Source: an archaeon (GTDB lineage: Archaea > Thermoproteota > Nitrososphaeria > Nitrososphaerales > Gagatemarchaeaceae). From it: a stretch of DNA of 64,000 nt. The translations under genes were made by a program, and so were the position numbers. The stretch spans positions 124,001-188,000 of the forward strand of contig JAKAUC010000013.1 in assembly GCA_021827865.1 (NCBI GenBank). Direction: 5' to 3'. Positions 23,738 to 32,099 of this stretch are shown here, in pieces; the first letter of the stretch is position 1; each line of letters starts with the position of its first letter. The notes beneath the pieces are model-generated. The model made no database searches, was not told where the DNA came from, and worked only from the letters and a program-made list of their open reading frames with translations.

Positions 23738-25672
23738 CTATTTCGCTTCGATCTTCTTCTCGAGCTTGCCCAGGAGTAGCTGATACCTTGGGTCTTCCCT
23801 CGCCTTGGCGAAGAGAGGGCTGTACATGGCATAGGCGTACCGCAGCGTGTGCTGGTCCGCGGCCCTGTCAATGTAGGTAAAATAGGAATCGAAATCGTCC
23901 AGGGCATACATGACGAATGCGATGTCGTTCAGGTTGGTCGCTCCGAGCCAGTTCGCTTCGATCTCCTTTACGGCAGCGAGCGCACCGCTCTTGTCTCCCG
24001 TTCTGGCGGCAATGAATCCCTTCATCCATAGGACCCAGTGGTTGGTCGGCTCCATCTTGGCCGCCTTTGAGTAGTATTCCCTGGCCTTGTCGATGTCTCC
24101 CTTGGAGAGATAGTACTCGGTCATGTTTCGGTAGGTGTCCGCTGGAGCCAGATGGGCGGTCCGCTCCCAGTGCCGGAGCGCGTCGTTCTCTCTTCCTGTG
24201 TTGAGATAGACGCGTCCCAGCCTCCCCACGATGCGAGGCACTATGGGGTCCAATCGGTAGGCGGCCTCCATCGCCTTGATTCCCCCATCGACATCTCTCT
24301 TCATCAGAGCCACGTCGGACAGGAGGTCATAGGCATCCGGAAGGCTCGGGTTCAGCTCAATCGCCCGGCGAGCCTCTGCCTCGGAGCCGGCAAGGTCGTC
24401 TTCAAGGAAGTCGACGTTTGCCAGGGTCGCGTGAGCCTCCGCTAGCTCAGGGTTCAGGCTGAGCGCCTTCTTCGACGATAGCTCTGCCTTCGGAGCGGCC
24501 CGCTCATATGCCTCATAGCCGTCACTCACCAGGTACACCCAGCATTCGGCAATGCCGGCATGTGCCTTGGCGAAGGAAGGATCCAGCTCAATCGCCTTCT
24601 CCAGGGCTTCGAGCGCTTGCCTGTACGCCGGCTCCGTGCGCTCACCGAGAAGCCTCTTCCCGCGCAGATAGGAAGTGTAGGCCTCCGTGTTCTCGGTGGG
24701 CCTCTGCTCAATCAGTCGTTTTTCATCGTCCACGAGCCTAATCTTCAACTCCCCTGCCACCTTCTCGGCGATTTCTGATTGAATCGAGAAGATGTCTTCC
24801 AGCTGCCTATCGTAGTTCTGGGCCCACAGGTGCCCCTCTGACGCCGTGTCGATGAGCTGGGCCGTTACCCTCACTCTGTTGCCCGCCTTCCTCACACTCC
24901 CTTCGAGCAGGCTTCCGACGCTCAGCTCCCTCCCCACCTCGGAGGCGGTCTTCTGGGAACCCTTGTACTTCATAATCGATGTCCTCGCGATGACGATGAG
25001 CTGCCGGACGCCCGAAAGCGATGTGATCAGCTCCTCTGTCATGCCGTCGGCGAAGTACCCCTCCTCGGGGTCAGAGCTCAGGTTTGCGAAAGGGAGCACG
25101 GCAATGCGCCTGGTGTCCAGCGAAGCAGCTCGTTCTCCTAGTTCCGATTGCCACGGCATGACCATCTTGTAGATTTCCATGGGTTCGGCGACGTTCTTCA
25201 GGGTCTTCGCTCCGAGACTGGCGAGCGGGAGGTCCACCTTGTGCTTGACGTTGTCGTACACCTGCCTGGTGAGGCAGACGCCACCATCGTCGGCCAGAGG
25301 CTCAATCCTGGAGGCCACGTTGACTGCGTCCCCGGAGATGTCGCTCCCGGATTCAACCACGTCTCCGAGATGAACGCCGATTCTGATGTGCAGCCTCCTA
25401 TCCTCAGGGAGGGAGAAGTTGGCCTCCCTGGTCATTCTCTGTATCTCGTAGGCGCACCTGACCGCCTCTAGGGCGCTGGCGAACTCGACCAGGAAGGCGT
25501 CGCCGATGGTTTTGATTTCTCTTCCGTTGTGCCTGGCCAGGATGGGCCGAATCAGCCTGCGCTGCTCTTCGACCAGGGCCAGAGAAAGCTGCTCGTTCCG
25601 CTGGCCAAGAGCAGTATATCCGACCATGTCGGTGAACATAATCGCCGCCAGTCTTCGCTGCTCTTCAGCCAA
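23738..25672 (-). CDS. Class III adenylate cyclase with TolB-like and TPR domains (copy 2)
   Basis: 644 residues with the same architecture as copy 1: FTDMVGYTAL, EIKTIGDAFLVEF and SGDAVNVASRIE in the cyclase domain, then VLPFANLSSDPEEGYFADGM, then TPR repeats (LDPSFAKAHAGIAE, LNPELAEAHATLA, LNPSLPDAYDLL). The two copies align over their full lengths but differ widely, so the duplication is not recent. TTG 25672 starts the protein directly at AEEQRRLAAIMF. A GATTTAAC box lies about 35 bases upstream. C-terminal KKIEAK suggests a soluble protein. Confidence 0.88.
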   Translation of the reverse strand: MAEEQRRLAAIMFTDMVGYTALGQRNEQLSLALVEEQRRLIRPILARHNGREIKTIGDAFLVEFASALEAVRCAYEIQRMTREANFSLPEDRRLHIRIGVHLGDVVESGSDISGDAVNVASRIEPLADDGGVCLTRQVYDNVKHKVDLPLASLGAKTLKNVAEPMEIYKMVMPWQSELGERAASLDTRRIAVLPFANLSSDPEEGYFADGMTEELITSLSGVRQLIVIARTSIMKYKGSQKTASEVGRELSVGSLLEGSVRKAGNRVRVTAQLIDTASEGHLWAQNYDRQLEDIFSIQSEIAEKVAGELKIRLVDDEKRLIEQRPTENTEAYTSYLRGKRLLGERTEPAYRQALEALEKAIELDPSFAKAHAGIAECWVYLVSDGYEAYERAAPKAELSSKKALSLNPELAEAHATLANVDFLEDDLAGSEAEARRAIELNPSLPDAYDLLSDVALMKRDVDGGIKAMEAAYRLDPIVPRIVGRLGRVYLNTGRENDALRHWERTAHLAPADTYRNMTEYYLSKGDIDKAREYYSKAAKMEPTNHWVLWMKGFIAARTGDKSGALAAVKEIEANWLGATNLNDIAFVMYALDDFDSYFTYIDRAADQHTLRYAYAMYSPLFAKAREDPRYQLLLGKLEKKIEAK

Positions 25673-25719
25673 GTCCCGTTACATGCGCGCCGTCCCAGTT
25701 CGCGTTAAATCCATTGCGG

Positions 25720-26090
25720 GACTCTCAAAGGAGCCGCGGGTCGGTCATAAGATCCTAGGGAAGCAATTCCTACGGACTCCAATTCCAAAATTCCCAACGA
25801 CTGCCTCGGGGAGATGCGCCATCTAGTGAGATCGCCCGACAAGATCGAGTCGCCCTGGCCGGGGTTAGTCCAGGCGGGTGCCTCTGAACATCGGGTTCGC
25901 CCGCCCTGGTGGCCGGGTTTCCGTTACGGGCGACCACATCGGAGGATGACCCAACAAACGCCGGCATTTCCTGTACCACGAGGCGATGGAGGAGATCAGG
26001 TCGGCCGACCACCCCAGCCCCGGCGATCGCGACGTCACCTCTCAGAGGTGTCAGGCAGAAGCGTCAACCGGTAACTTCTACGGAGGCTCG
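25720..26090. other. Spacer before the acyl-CoA dehydrogenase
   Basis: I see no supported gene. The plus-strand frame from 25986 is only an N-terminal over-extension of the dehydrogenase frame. Confidence 0.4.
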
Positions 26091-26106
26091 TATGGTATAA
26101 CCCATT

Positions 26107-26120
26107 GGGGGAGCTCCCCC
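26107..26120. promoter_or_regulatory. 14-bp perfect palindrome (GGGGGAGCTCCCCC) at the acyl-CoA dehydrogenase promoter
   Basis: A self-complementary site eight bases upstream of the TATA-like CATATAG. Its placement suits a dimeric regulator. No regulator gene is adjacent. Confidence 0.5.
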
Positions 26121-26127
26121 GATGCTC

Positions 26128-26136
26128 ATATAGGAC
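26128..26136 (+). promoter_or_regulatory. TATA box of the acyl-CoA dehydrogenase gene
   Basis: TCATATAGG is centred about 25 bases before ATG 26157, so transcription should begin at or next to the start codon. Confidence 0.5.
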
Positions 26137-26156
26137 GGGAAAGGTCCCAAGTGAGT

Positions 26157-27794
26157 ATGGGGTCAGCGGACGGAGAGCCCTACCGCCATCTCTCCAACGC
26201 CTACGGGAAGAACCATTTCGAGGTCGACAAACCGTTCCAGTCAATCCTTGGGCACTTCACTGGCAAGGTTCCGGATCTGTCCTCACTGGGGTCTTTCGCA
26301 GGGATCGAGCTGTACGAGGTGGCTGACTATGTCGACAAGACCGGCGCGCCGAAGCTGATCACGTGGAGCATCGGCGGAGAAAGGGTCGACGAAGTGTGGC
26401 TGGACCCTTCGGAGAGGCGTGTCCTTCAGAGGTTGATGACGGAGTTCGGTGTCAACAAGCCGCCCTATAGGGGCGGGACCTGGTTCGACCACTACGCCTC
26501 CATCTATCTGATCTCAGATCCGGGGATCGCGTGCATCCTAACGGTAACAAACCAGACAGCCTATGCGCTGCACAAATACGGCAACCAGGAACAGAAGAAA
26601 CTCATCCCGGCCCTCATCGGGGAGTCGGGAGTCAGCTACGGCGCGACCTGGTTCACTGAGACCCAGGGCGGGAGCGACCTGGGGGCCAACCTCGTGGAGT
26701 CACAGCAGGAGGGGGGGGTCTGGAGGATAAGTGGGGACACGAAGTACTTCGCGAGCAACGCCGGCCTCGCCGACCACGCGCTGGTGAGCGCAAGGCCGAG
26801 AGGAGGGAAGGAAGGGGCGAAGGGGCTGGGGCTGTTCCTGGTCCCCAGATTCGATTCGGCTGGGAGGAGGAACTTCACTGTAAGAAGGCTGAAAGACAAG
26901 AGCGCGACGGTCAGCGTCCCCACGGGCGAGGTGGAGTTCCACCGCGCGGAGGCCCAGCCGGTGGGTGAACTCAGGAACGGCATCTACTACATCATGGAGA
27001 ACCTGATGGTCTCACGACTGGCGAACTCCTTCGGAGCCCTGGGGATCGCGAGGAAAGCCTACCTGGAGGCCTACTACTACGTGCAGAAGAGGACCGCCTT
27101 CGGGAGGCGGCTTGTCGAGCATCCCCTGATTCGCCGGGACCTCGTCGACATGGAGGTGTCCATCGAAGGCTCGCTGGCTCTGGCCTTCAAAGCGGTCGAC
27201 CAGTTCGAGAGGTCGTGGAAGGAAGCTCCCCCCTACAGCGACGCTTACCACTATGCCAGGCTCCTCACCCACGTCACCAAGAACGTCACGGCAGATATGG
27301 CGGCGTCTGTCACTAGGACGGCGATGGAGGTGCTGGGGGGGATAGGATTCCTCAGAGAGTTCCCGGTGGAGAGGCTGCACAGAGAGGCTCTCATCACCCC
27401 CATCTGGGAAGGCCCCAGCAACATCCAGGCCCTCGACATGCTGGAGGTGATGGCGAAGAAGCAGGCGCACCTCACCCTGCTGGACGACATGAGAAAGACG
27501 AGGGACAAGATAGTCAGAGGGAAGGACGTCGCAGAGCTCGCTGTAAGGAAGATCGAAGAAGCGACGGCCCGGCTTCCCGCCCTCGACGGGGAGCGCGCGC
27601 AGTTCTACGGCAAAGACGTTCTGAACGTCCTAGGCAACGGAATCGCAACGGTCATGTTGCTCGAAATCGGGAACAGGTCAGACGCGAGGTTCATCGATGT
27701 GGGGCGGTTATACTCGCTTCGCTTTCTGGAGGGGAAGTGGTACGGGGAAGACGCCGTGGTTGGAGCCGAGAAGCTCTTCGCTATAGACAGGTAA
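26157..27794 (+). CDS. Acyl-CoA dehydrogenase (AidB-like, long form)
   Basis: 545 residues of the flavin-dependent acyl-CoA dehydrogenase family. FAD-binding features include TWFTETQGGSDLGANLV and YGKNHFE, and the C-terminal helical domain has AMEVLGGIGFLREFPVERLHREA followed by TPIWEGPSNIQALD. The overall length and WFTETQGGSD fit the AidB/AcdA-type subgroup. It oxidises an acyl-CoA at the alpha-beta bond; the chain cannot be told. ATG 26157 (GTG 26151 possible) follows the TATA box by about 25 bases, while the longer frame to 25986 would cross the promoter. Confidence 0.88.
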   Translation: MGSADGEPYRHLSNAYGKNHFEVDKPFQSILGHFTGKVPDLSSLGSFAGIELYEVADYVDKTGAPKLITWSIGGERVDEVWLDPSERRVLQRLMTEFGVNKPPYRGGTWFDHYASIYLISDPGIACILTVTNQTAYALHKYGNQEQKKLIPALIGESGVSYGATWFTETQGGSDLGANLVESQQEGGVWRISGDTKYFASNAGLADHALVSARPRGGKEGAKGLGLFLVPRFDSAGRRNFTVRRLKDKSATVSVPTGEVEFHRAEAQPVGELRNGIYYIMENLMVSRLANSFGALGIARKAYLEAYYYVQKRTAFGRRLVEHPLIRRDLVDMEVSIEGSLALAFKAVDQFERSWKEAPPYSDAYHYARLLTHVTKNVTADMAASVTRTAMEVLGGIGFLREFPVERLHREALITPIWEGPSNIQALDMLEVMAKKQAHLTLLDDMRKTRDKIVRGKDVAELAVRKIEEATARLPALDGERAQFYGKDVLNVLGNGIATVMLLEIGNRSDARFIDVGRLYSLRFLEGKWYGEDAVVGAEKLFAIDR

Positions 27795-27914
27795 CTTTCC
27801 CAGGCGCAGAATCAACCCCAGCGCATCGGATACAGAAAGGGCCGCGGGTCGGAACCGCTCTCAACAACGAAATTAGGCTCCACCCTTATCTAAGTGGAGC
27901 GAGGCGACGCCGTC

Positions 27915-28682
27915 ATGTCTGGTTTGCTCGACGGTAAGGCCGCGGTCATCACCGGCGCCGGCTCAGGCGTCGGGAGAGCCATGGCGAACCTCTTCGCGGA
28001 GAACGGGGCCGCCGTACTGGTTGCCGATGTCGTCGCCGAGAGAGTCGACGAAGTCGTGAACGAGGTACGTGGCAAGACCGGCGCCCAGATAGAAGGGATG
28101 GCAATCGACCTATCGCTGAAGGAGAGCGCTGACAAGATGATCGACTACGCAGCGAAGACCTTCGGGAAGGTCGACATACTCTGCAACAACGCGGGGATCA
28201 TGGATGGGGTCCGCCCCGTCGCTGATACCCCCGACGATGTCTGGGAGAAGGTCCTAGACATCAACCTCAACGCGCCTTTCCGCGCGAGCAGGCGTGCTAT
28301 CCCACTCATGCTCAAGGGCGGAGGCGGGGTGATAGTCAACACAGCCTCCATCGCCGGCTTGACGGGCGGAGCCGCCGGGGCCTCTTACACAGTTTCGAAG
28401 CACGGCCTCATCGGGCTCACCCGCAGCGTAGCCGCCCACTACGGCACCAAGGGGATAAGGTGCAACGCGATGGTCCTCGGCGCTGTGAAGACAAACATCG
28501 GGGTGGGGGGCGGCAACCCTGACCCGAAGGGGATGGAGGTGCTCCAGAAGGCCATGGCGACGCTGCCGCGGCTGGGCGAACCTGGTGAAATAGCGGAGCT
28601 CGCCCTCTTCCTCGCGTCCGACAAGTCGAGCCTCCTGAACGGCTCGTGCGTCGTCGTCGACGGCGGTTGGACAGTAGTCTAG
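27915..28682 (+). CDS. Short-chain dehydrogenase/reductase (classical SDR)
   Basis: 255 residues with TGAGSGVG (cofactor loop), NNAG, a catalytic Ser in NTASIAG and YTVSK, and the C-terminal VVDGGWTVV. Asp after the second strand (VADVV) suggests NAD(H) preference. It follows the acyl-CoA dehydrogenase on the same strand at 120 bases, and both may work in one acid or alcohol oxidation route. GTG 27894 is an upstream alternative start, but ATG 27915 fits the family better. Confidence 0.88.
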   Translation: MSGLLDGKAAVITGAGSGVGRAMANLFAENGAAVLVADVVAERVDEVVNEVRGKTGAQIEGMAIDLSLKESADKMIDYAAKTFGKVDILCNNAGIMDGVRPVADTPDDVWEKVLDINLNAPFRASRRAIPLMLKGGGGVIVNTASIAGLTGGAAGASYTVSKHGLIGLTRSVAAHYGTKGIRCNAMVLGAVKTNIGVGGGNPDPKGMEVLQKAMATLPRLGEPGEIAELALFLASDKSSLLNGSCVVVDGGWTVV

Positions 28683-28855
28683 GCGAGCGCACGGTCGGCG
28701 GTAGGCTCCGGCTACGGCATGCCTAGGCTCGACGCGGGCGATGCCTGGGCTGCGGTCTCCGTGGAGAGGAGCCTCGCCCCTTCCCCTCCGCCCTGGTCAC
28801 CACCACCGAGGTCTTCGACACCACCACCTCCAGCGTCCCCAACGGCCCCGTCTCC

Positions 28856-29314
28856 TTGAGCGAGTTCGCCATAGTCATCCTCACCCTGGCGGGCTTCATG
28901 ATAGTTGCCATAGCCTACGCCAGCAGGAAGGCCCTGGTGGAGACCGACCAGGTCGACATCTCATGCACCATGGATCTCCTGAAGTGCAGGGCCTGCGGGA
29001 AGGTACTCGGGCAGATCAGCGCCGGGATGGTCCTTTGGTTCCCCTCAGCTGACCTTTCCAAGGTTCAAGCCCGGAGGAGCGGGGGTCCCGGCATCCGGGA
29101 CGGGCTTCAGCATCAAGAAGTTGGCGGGCGCGGTAGGATGCATTGGGCGGCAACTTGGAGACACCCCGGGGACCCTGGTCAGCTGAGTAAGGTTGGTGAA
29201 CAGGCACAGCAGAGCGTGGCCACAGAAACAACCAGGTGGACTGCAGCCCTACCTCAGCTACCGCACGCGGGCTCTGCCGGCCACCCCTGGGCGCTTGTGA
29301 CGAAGCTCTGGTAG
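28856..29314 (+). CDS. Doubtful small membrane protein with one zinc-ribbon-like CxxC
   Basis: The TTG-started frame gives one hydrophobic helix (FAIVILTLAGFMIVAIAYA) and then KCRACGKVLG. After about residue 70 the sequence looks like random GC-rich translation, so either the gene is broken or it is not coding. The flanking 28683-28855 stretch holds no other candidate. Its 3' end overlaps the convergent YVTN gene. Confidence 0.25.
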   Translation: MSEFAIVILTLAGFMIVAIAYASRKALVETDQVDISCTMDLLKCRACGKVLGQISAGMVLWFPSADLSKVQARRSGGPGIRDGLQHQEVGGRGRMHWAATWRHPGDPGQLSKVGEQAQQSVATETTRWTAALPQLPHAGSAGHPWALVTKLW

Positions 29315-30792
29315 TCTCCCAACAGGACCTCGGTTGAGTTCAGCCCTGTGCCCCCCCACCTCATCATGAAGAAACCGCTCACCCTGATGCCGCCGTTCGA
29401 ATCAGTGCAGGAGCTGATGGCCAGAGGGACCATACCGCCGGCCTGGGCGATGAGGGTGGAGTTGCCGCTCGATAGGTCCTCGGTGACGAGGGTCCCGTTG
29501 AAGCCAGGGAGGCTGTACTCGACCATGGTGCCGCCCACCATGCCGACCAAGGACCCCTGGAGCCCCGTCCCGCCGTAGGTGGTAAAGTTGAGGGTTTCAG
29601 GGACGACGCCTGGAGGTATCCGTGGGAGCTGGGACCCGGTGATGGAGGACTCGGAGGTGACCGACAGGCCGAAGGTCCCTGACGCCGGCGTGTTGCCCGA
29701 GTCACCCGGATAGGACGCCTTCACGGTGACGCTGCCTGTGGTGGCGCCCGTCACGGTGACGCTGCAGGTTCCTCCGGCTGAGAGGCTGCACGTGGAGGAG
29801 CTGAAAGTGACGCTGCCGGTGCCGGCCGCCTCCGAGAACGTGATCGTCTCGCCGGTTATGGCGCCGCTGGTGTCCGCCACCGTCGCCGTGCACGAGCTGG
29901 ATGCGGCCACGGCGAAGCTGGAGGAGGTGCAGGACACGTAAGTGGCGGTAGGGGCTATCACCGAGACGGAGCTTGAACCGGAGTTCGTCACGTAGACGTC
30001 GCCGTTGGCGGAGTCGAAGGCGACTCCATGAGGATTAGAGCCGACTGTGACTGTCGCCACCACAGTCGAACCGGATATCACAGAGACGGAGCCTGAACCG
30101 GAGTTCGCCACGTAGACGTCGCCGTTGGTGGAGTCGAAGGCGACTCCGTAAGGATAGACGCCAGGAGCGGAGCCGACGATGACGGTCGCCACCACCGTCG
30201 AACCGGATATCACAGAGACGGAGTCTGAATTGATGTTCGCCACGTAGACGTCGCCGTTGGTGGAGTCGAAGGCGACTCCAATAGGACTAAAGCCGACTGT
30301 GACTGTCGCCACCACAGTCGAACCGGATATCACAGAGACGGTGTTTGAATTGAAGTTCGCCACGTAGACGTCGCCGTTGGTGGAGTCGAAGGCGACTCCA
30401 ATAGGACCAGAGCCGACTGTGACTGTCGCCACCACAGTCGAACCGGATATCACAGAGACGGTGTTTACATTGATGTTCGCCACGTAGACGTCGCCGTTGG
30501 TGGAGTCGAAGGCGACTCCAATAGGACCAGAGCCTACTGTGATGGGCGTCCCCACTGCCGTGTTGGTCGAACCGGATATCACAGAAACCGTGTTGGAACC
30601 GAGGTTCGCCACGTAGACGTCGCCGTTGGCGGAGTCGAAGGCGACTCCCCGAGGATTAGCGCCGACTGTGACTGTCGCCCTCACACTATCTGCGTACACA
30701 GTATTAGCCGCGGATGAGACGAGAAGAATCATCAAGACCAGGCATACCGCGACCGAATAGACGTTGGCCATGCGCCGAGGGATGAGGGGCAT
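29254..30792 (-). CDS. Secreted YVTN beta-propeller protein with Ig-like domain
   Basis: 512 residues: a signal peptide (VAVCLVLMILLVSSAANTVYA), six YVTN-type propeller blades of about 40 residues each (VAFDS-NGDVYVAN, then NTVSVISG), and a bacterial Ig-like domain (SCTATVADTSGAITGETITF). A C-terminal region of about 110 residues has no recognised domain. No membrane anchor is obvious at the C-terminus. Surface-layer or adhesion roles are usual for such proteins. The blades are so similar that the DNA forms a tandem repeat (see separate entry). ATG 30771 is an alternative start with a tighter signal peptide. Confidence 0.75.
   Translation of the reverse strand: MPLIPRRMANVYSVAVCLVLMILLVSSAANTVYADSVRATVTVGANPRGVAFDSANGDVYVANLGSNTVSVISGSTNTAVGTPITVGSGPIGVAFDSTNGDVYVANINVNTVSVISGSTVVATVTVGSGPIGVAFDSTNGDVYVANFNSNTVSVISGSTVVATVTVGFSPIGVAFDSTNGDVYVANINSDSVSVISGSTVVATVIVGSAPGVYPYGVAFDSTNGDVYVANSGSGSVSVISGSTVVATVTVGSNPHGVAFDSANGDVYVTNSGSSSVSVIAPTATYVSCTSSSFAVAASSSCTATVADTSGAITGETITFSEAAGTGSVTFSSSTCSLSAGGTCSVTVTGATTGSVTVKASYPGDSGNTPASGTFGLSVTSESSITGSQLPRIPPGVVPETLNFTTYGGTGLQGSLVGMVGGTMVEYSLPGFNGTLVTEDLSSGNSTLIAQAGGMVPLAISSCTDSNGGIRVSGFFMMRWGGTGLNSTEVLLGDYQSFVTSAQGWPAEPACGS
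29960..30670 (-). repeat. Tandem 120-bp repeats coding YVTN blades
   Basis: Six units marked by CACGTAGACG at 29989, 30109, 30241, 30361, 30481 and 30610 on the plus strand. The period is 120 bases, with extra 12 and 9 bases in two units. The middle units are nearly identical at DNA level, a sign of recent expansion or gene conversion. Confidence 0.85.
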
Positions 30793-31302
30793 TTCCTATG
30801 TTCCCATTCGATTGCATGCTGAACCTGACCCGCTGACCGCAGCGGCCGCGGGCAGAACTACCAACATCAGGCGTCATCCTCCCGCCATTTATTAGGGTTG
30901 TCACCGTCGTTCATCCCTAATCGGACGAGCCGGGACCTTCAGTTCAGCGACCACGGCAACCCCGGAACAGGCTGTTGGACAGTCATGATAGCGTCGACAG
31001 GTTTGAACCCGAATGCCCTTCTCTCGCCTGGAATTTGGTCCTCCTAGCGCGCTCCCGAGATGGGTTCAAGGTATATCGTGGCGCGGGGAACTGACCCATG
31101 GTCTCAATTCTGGCTTGAGGACCCCGACGAAGTTCCTGGGTCACAATTGCAGTGACTGAAGGAGGCGTGGGCGAACGGAGCACAGTCCTGATTGCGTGGC
31201 TCGTTATCTCTCAACGCGGCGATGAAGACGCTGGCATCCAAGGTAAGACTCTTTTCTCGATGGTTCAGGCGAGTCAAATATGACGTGTCTAGATACCGGA
31301 TT
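30793..31302. other. Gene-poor spacer
   Basis: About 500 bases between the YVTN gene and tRNA-Arg. An AATAAATG stretch near 30886-30893 on the minus strand may belong to the YVTN promoter. Nothing else is supported. Confidence 0.35.
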
Positions 31303-31318
31303 CGCTTAGTTCTAAGCG
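31303..31318 (-). terminator. Hairpin directly 3' of tRNA-Arg
   Basis: CGCTTA-GTTC-TAAGCG forms a 6-bp stem that touches the discriminator base of the tRNA. It may mark 3' processing or termination. It lacks a T-run. Confidence 0.3.
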
Positions 31319-31392
31319 GGCCCGGAGGGATTCGAACCCTCGACCTTCAGCTCCGCAGGCTGACGCCCTGATCCGTGCTAGGCAACGGGCCC
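31317..31392 (-). tRNA. tRNA-Arg (anticodon GCG)
   Basis: 76 bases. A 7-bp acceptor stem GGGCCCG/CGGGCCC with G as discriminator; D arm GCCT/GGGC with GG in an 11-base loop; anticodon stem TCAGC/GCTGA with loop CTGCGGA (anticodon GCG); 5-base variable region; T stem GAGGG/CCCTC with loop TTCGAAT. CCA is not encoded and no intron is present. Confidence 0.95.
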
Positions 31393-31415
31393 GGGTTGCG
31401 GTCGAAGTGGCCCGT

Positions 31416-32099
31416 TTATATGCGCAAGTCCCGCCTGATTTTCTTGAGGAGCGCGACGAGCATGGGCATCGTCAGCCTCCCTGTGTTGGTGTTCCTCGGG
31501 CTGGGGTGGTAGCCAGCGTACAGCGTCGGGCCCCCCTTTACGCGGTAAACCGCGCCATGGGCGAACCTCATCCCCCTGGCGTCCCCCCCGGCCCTCGCGA
31601 GGTGCGAGACGTAGGCACCGAAGGCGAGGGATCCGAGGGCGAGGACCCCCTCCAGGTTCTGCATCAGCGATACCTCTGCGTCAAGGAAGGGGGAGCAGCT
31701 GGCGAACTCCTCCCTGGTGGGCCTGTCTCCGGGGGGGACGCACTTGACCACGGCAGTGATGTAGCAGCCGCTGTACGCTAGCCCGTCGTCTCGGGACTCG
31801 GAGACAGGCTGGTTGGCGAACCCCGCAGCGTGGAGGGCCTTGACAAGGAACCTGCTGGACGCGTCGCCGGTGAATATCCGCCCAGTCCTCTCCGCCCCAT
31901 GGCTCGCAGGAGCGAGTCCAAGGACGAGGAGCTTCCCGTCCAGGTCACCGAACCCCGGCACCGGCTTCCTCCAGTAGACCTGAGAGGCGTAGGATGCCCG
32001 GGGCTCGAGGTTCTCTCTGTAGTGGACGAGGCGGGGGCAGGCCCTGCACGAGACTATCGCGGCTTCGAGCTCCCCGATGGAGGAGTAGCTGGGCTTCAA
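31416..32099 (-). CDS. Uracil-DNA glycosylase, family 5 type (UdgB-like)
   Basis: 227 residues. Removes uracil and related deaminated bases from DNA. Motif A GLAPASHGAERTGR-FTGD and motif B GYHPSPRNTNTGRL are present. Four cysteines (SCRACPRL, VVKCVPP, ASCSPF) suit the [4Fe-4S] cluster of UDG families 4/5. The TTG at 32099 overlaps the stop of the LysRS gene (TTGA), so the two are coupled. The longer frame to 32387 runs antisense-like through LysRS and is rejected. Confidence 0.88.
   Translation of the reverse strand: MKPSYSSIGELEAAIVSCRACPRLVHYRENLEPRASYASQVYWRKPVPGFGDLDGKLLVLGLAPASHGAERTGRIFTGDASSRFLVKALHAAGFANQPVSESRDDGLAYSGCYITAVVKCVPPGDRPTREEFASCSPFLDAEVSLMQNLEGVLALGSLAFGAYVSHLARAGGDARGMRFAHGAVYRVKGGPTLYAGYHPSPRNTNTGRLTMPMLVALLKKIRRDLRI

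Noticed and set aside
29960-30670. CRISPR-like regular repeats
   Set aside because: The repeats lie in frame in a YVTN gene, the period is 120 bases and the 'spacers' are also conserved. No CRISPR array or cas gene is present in the window.
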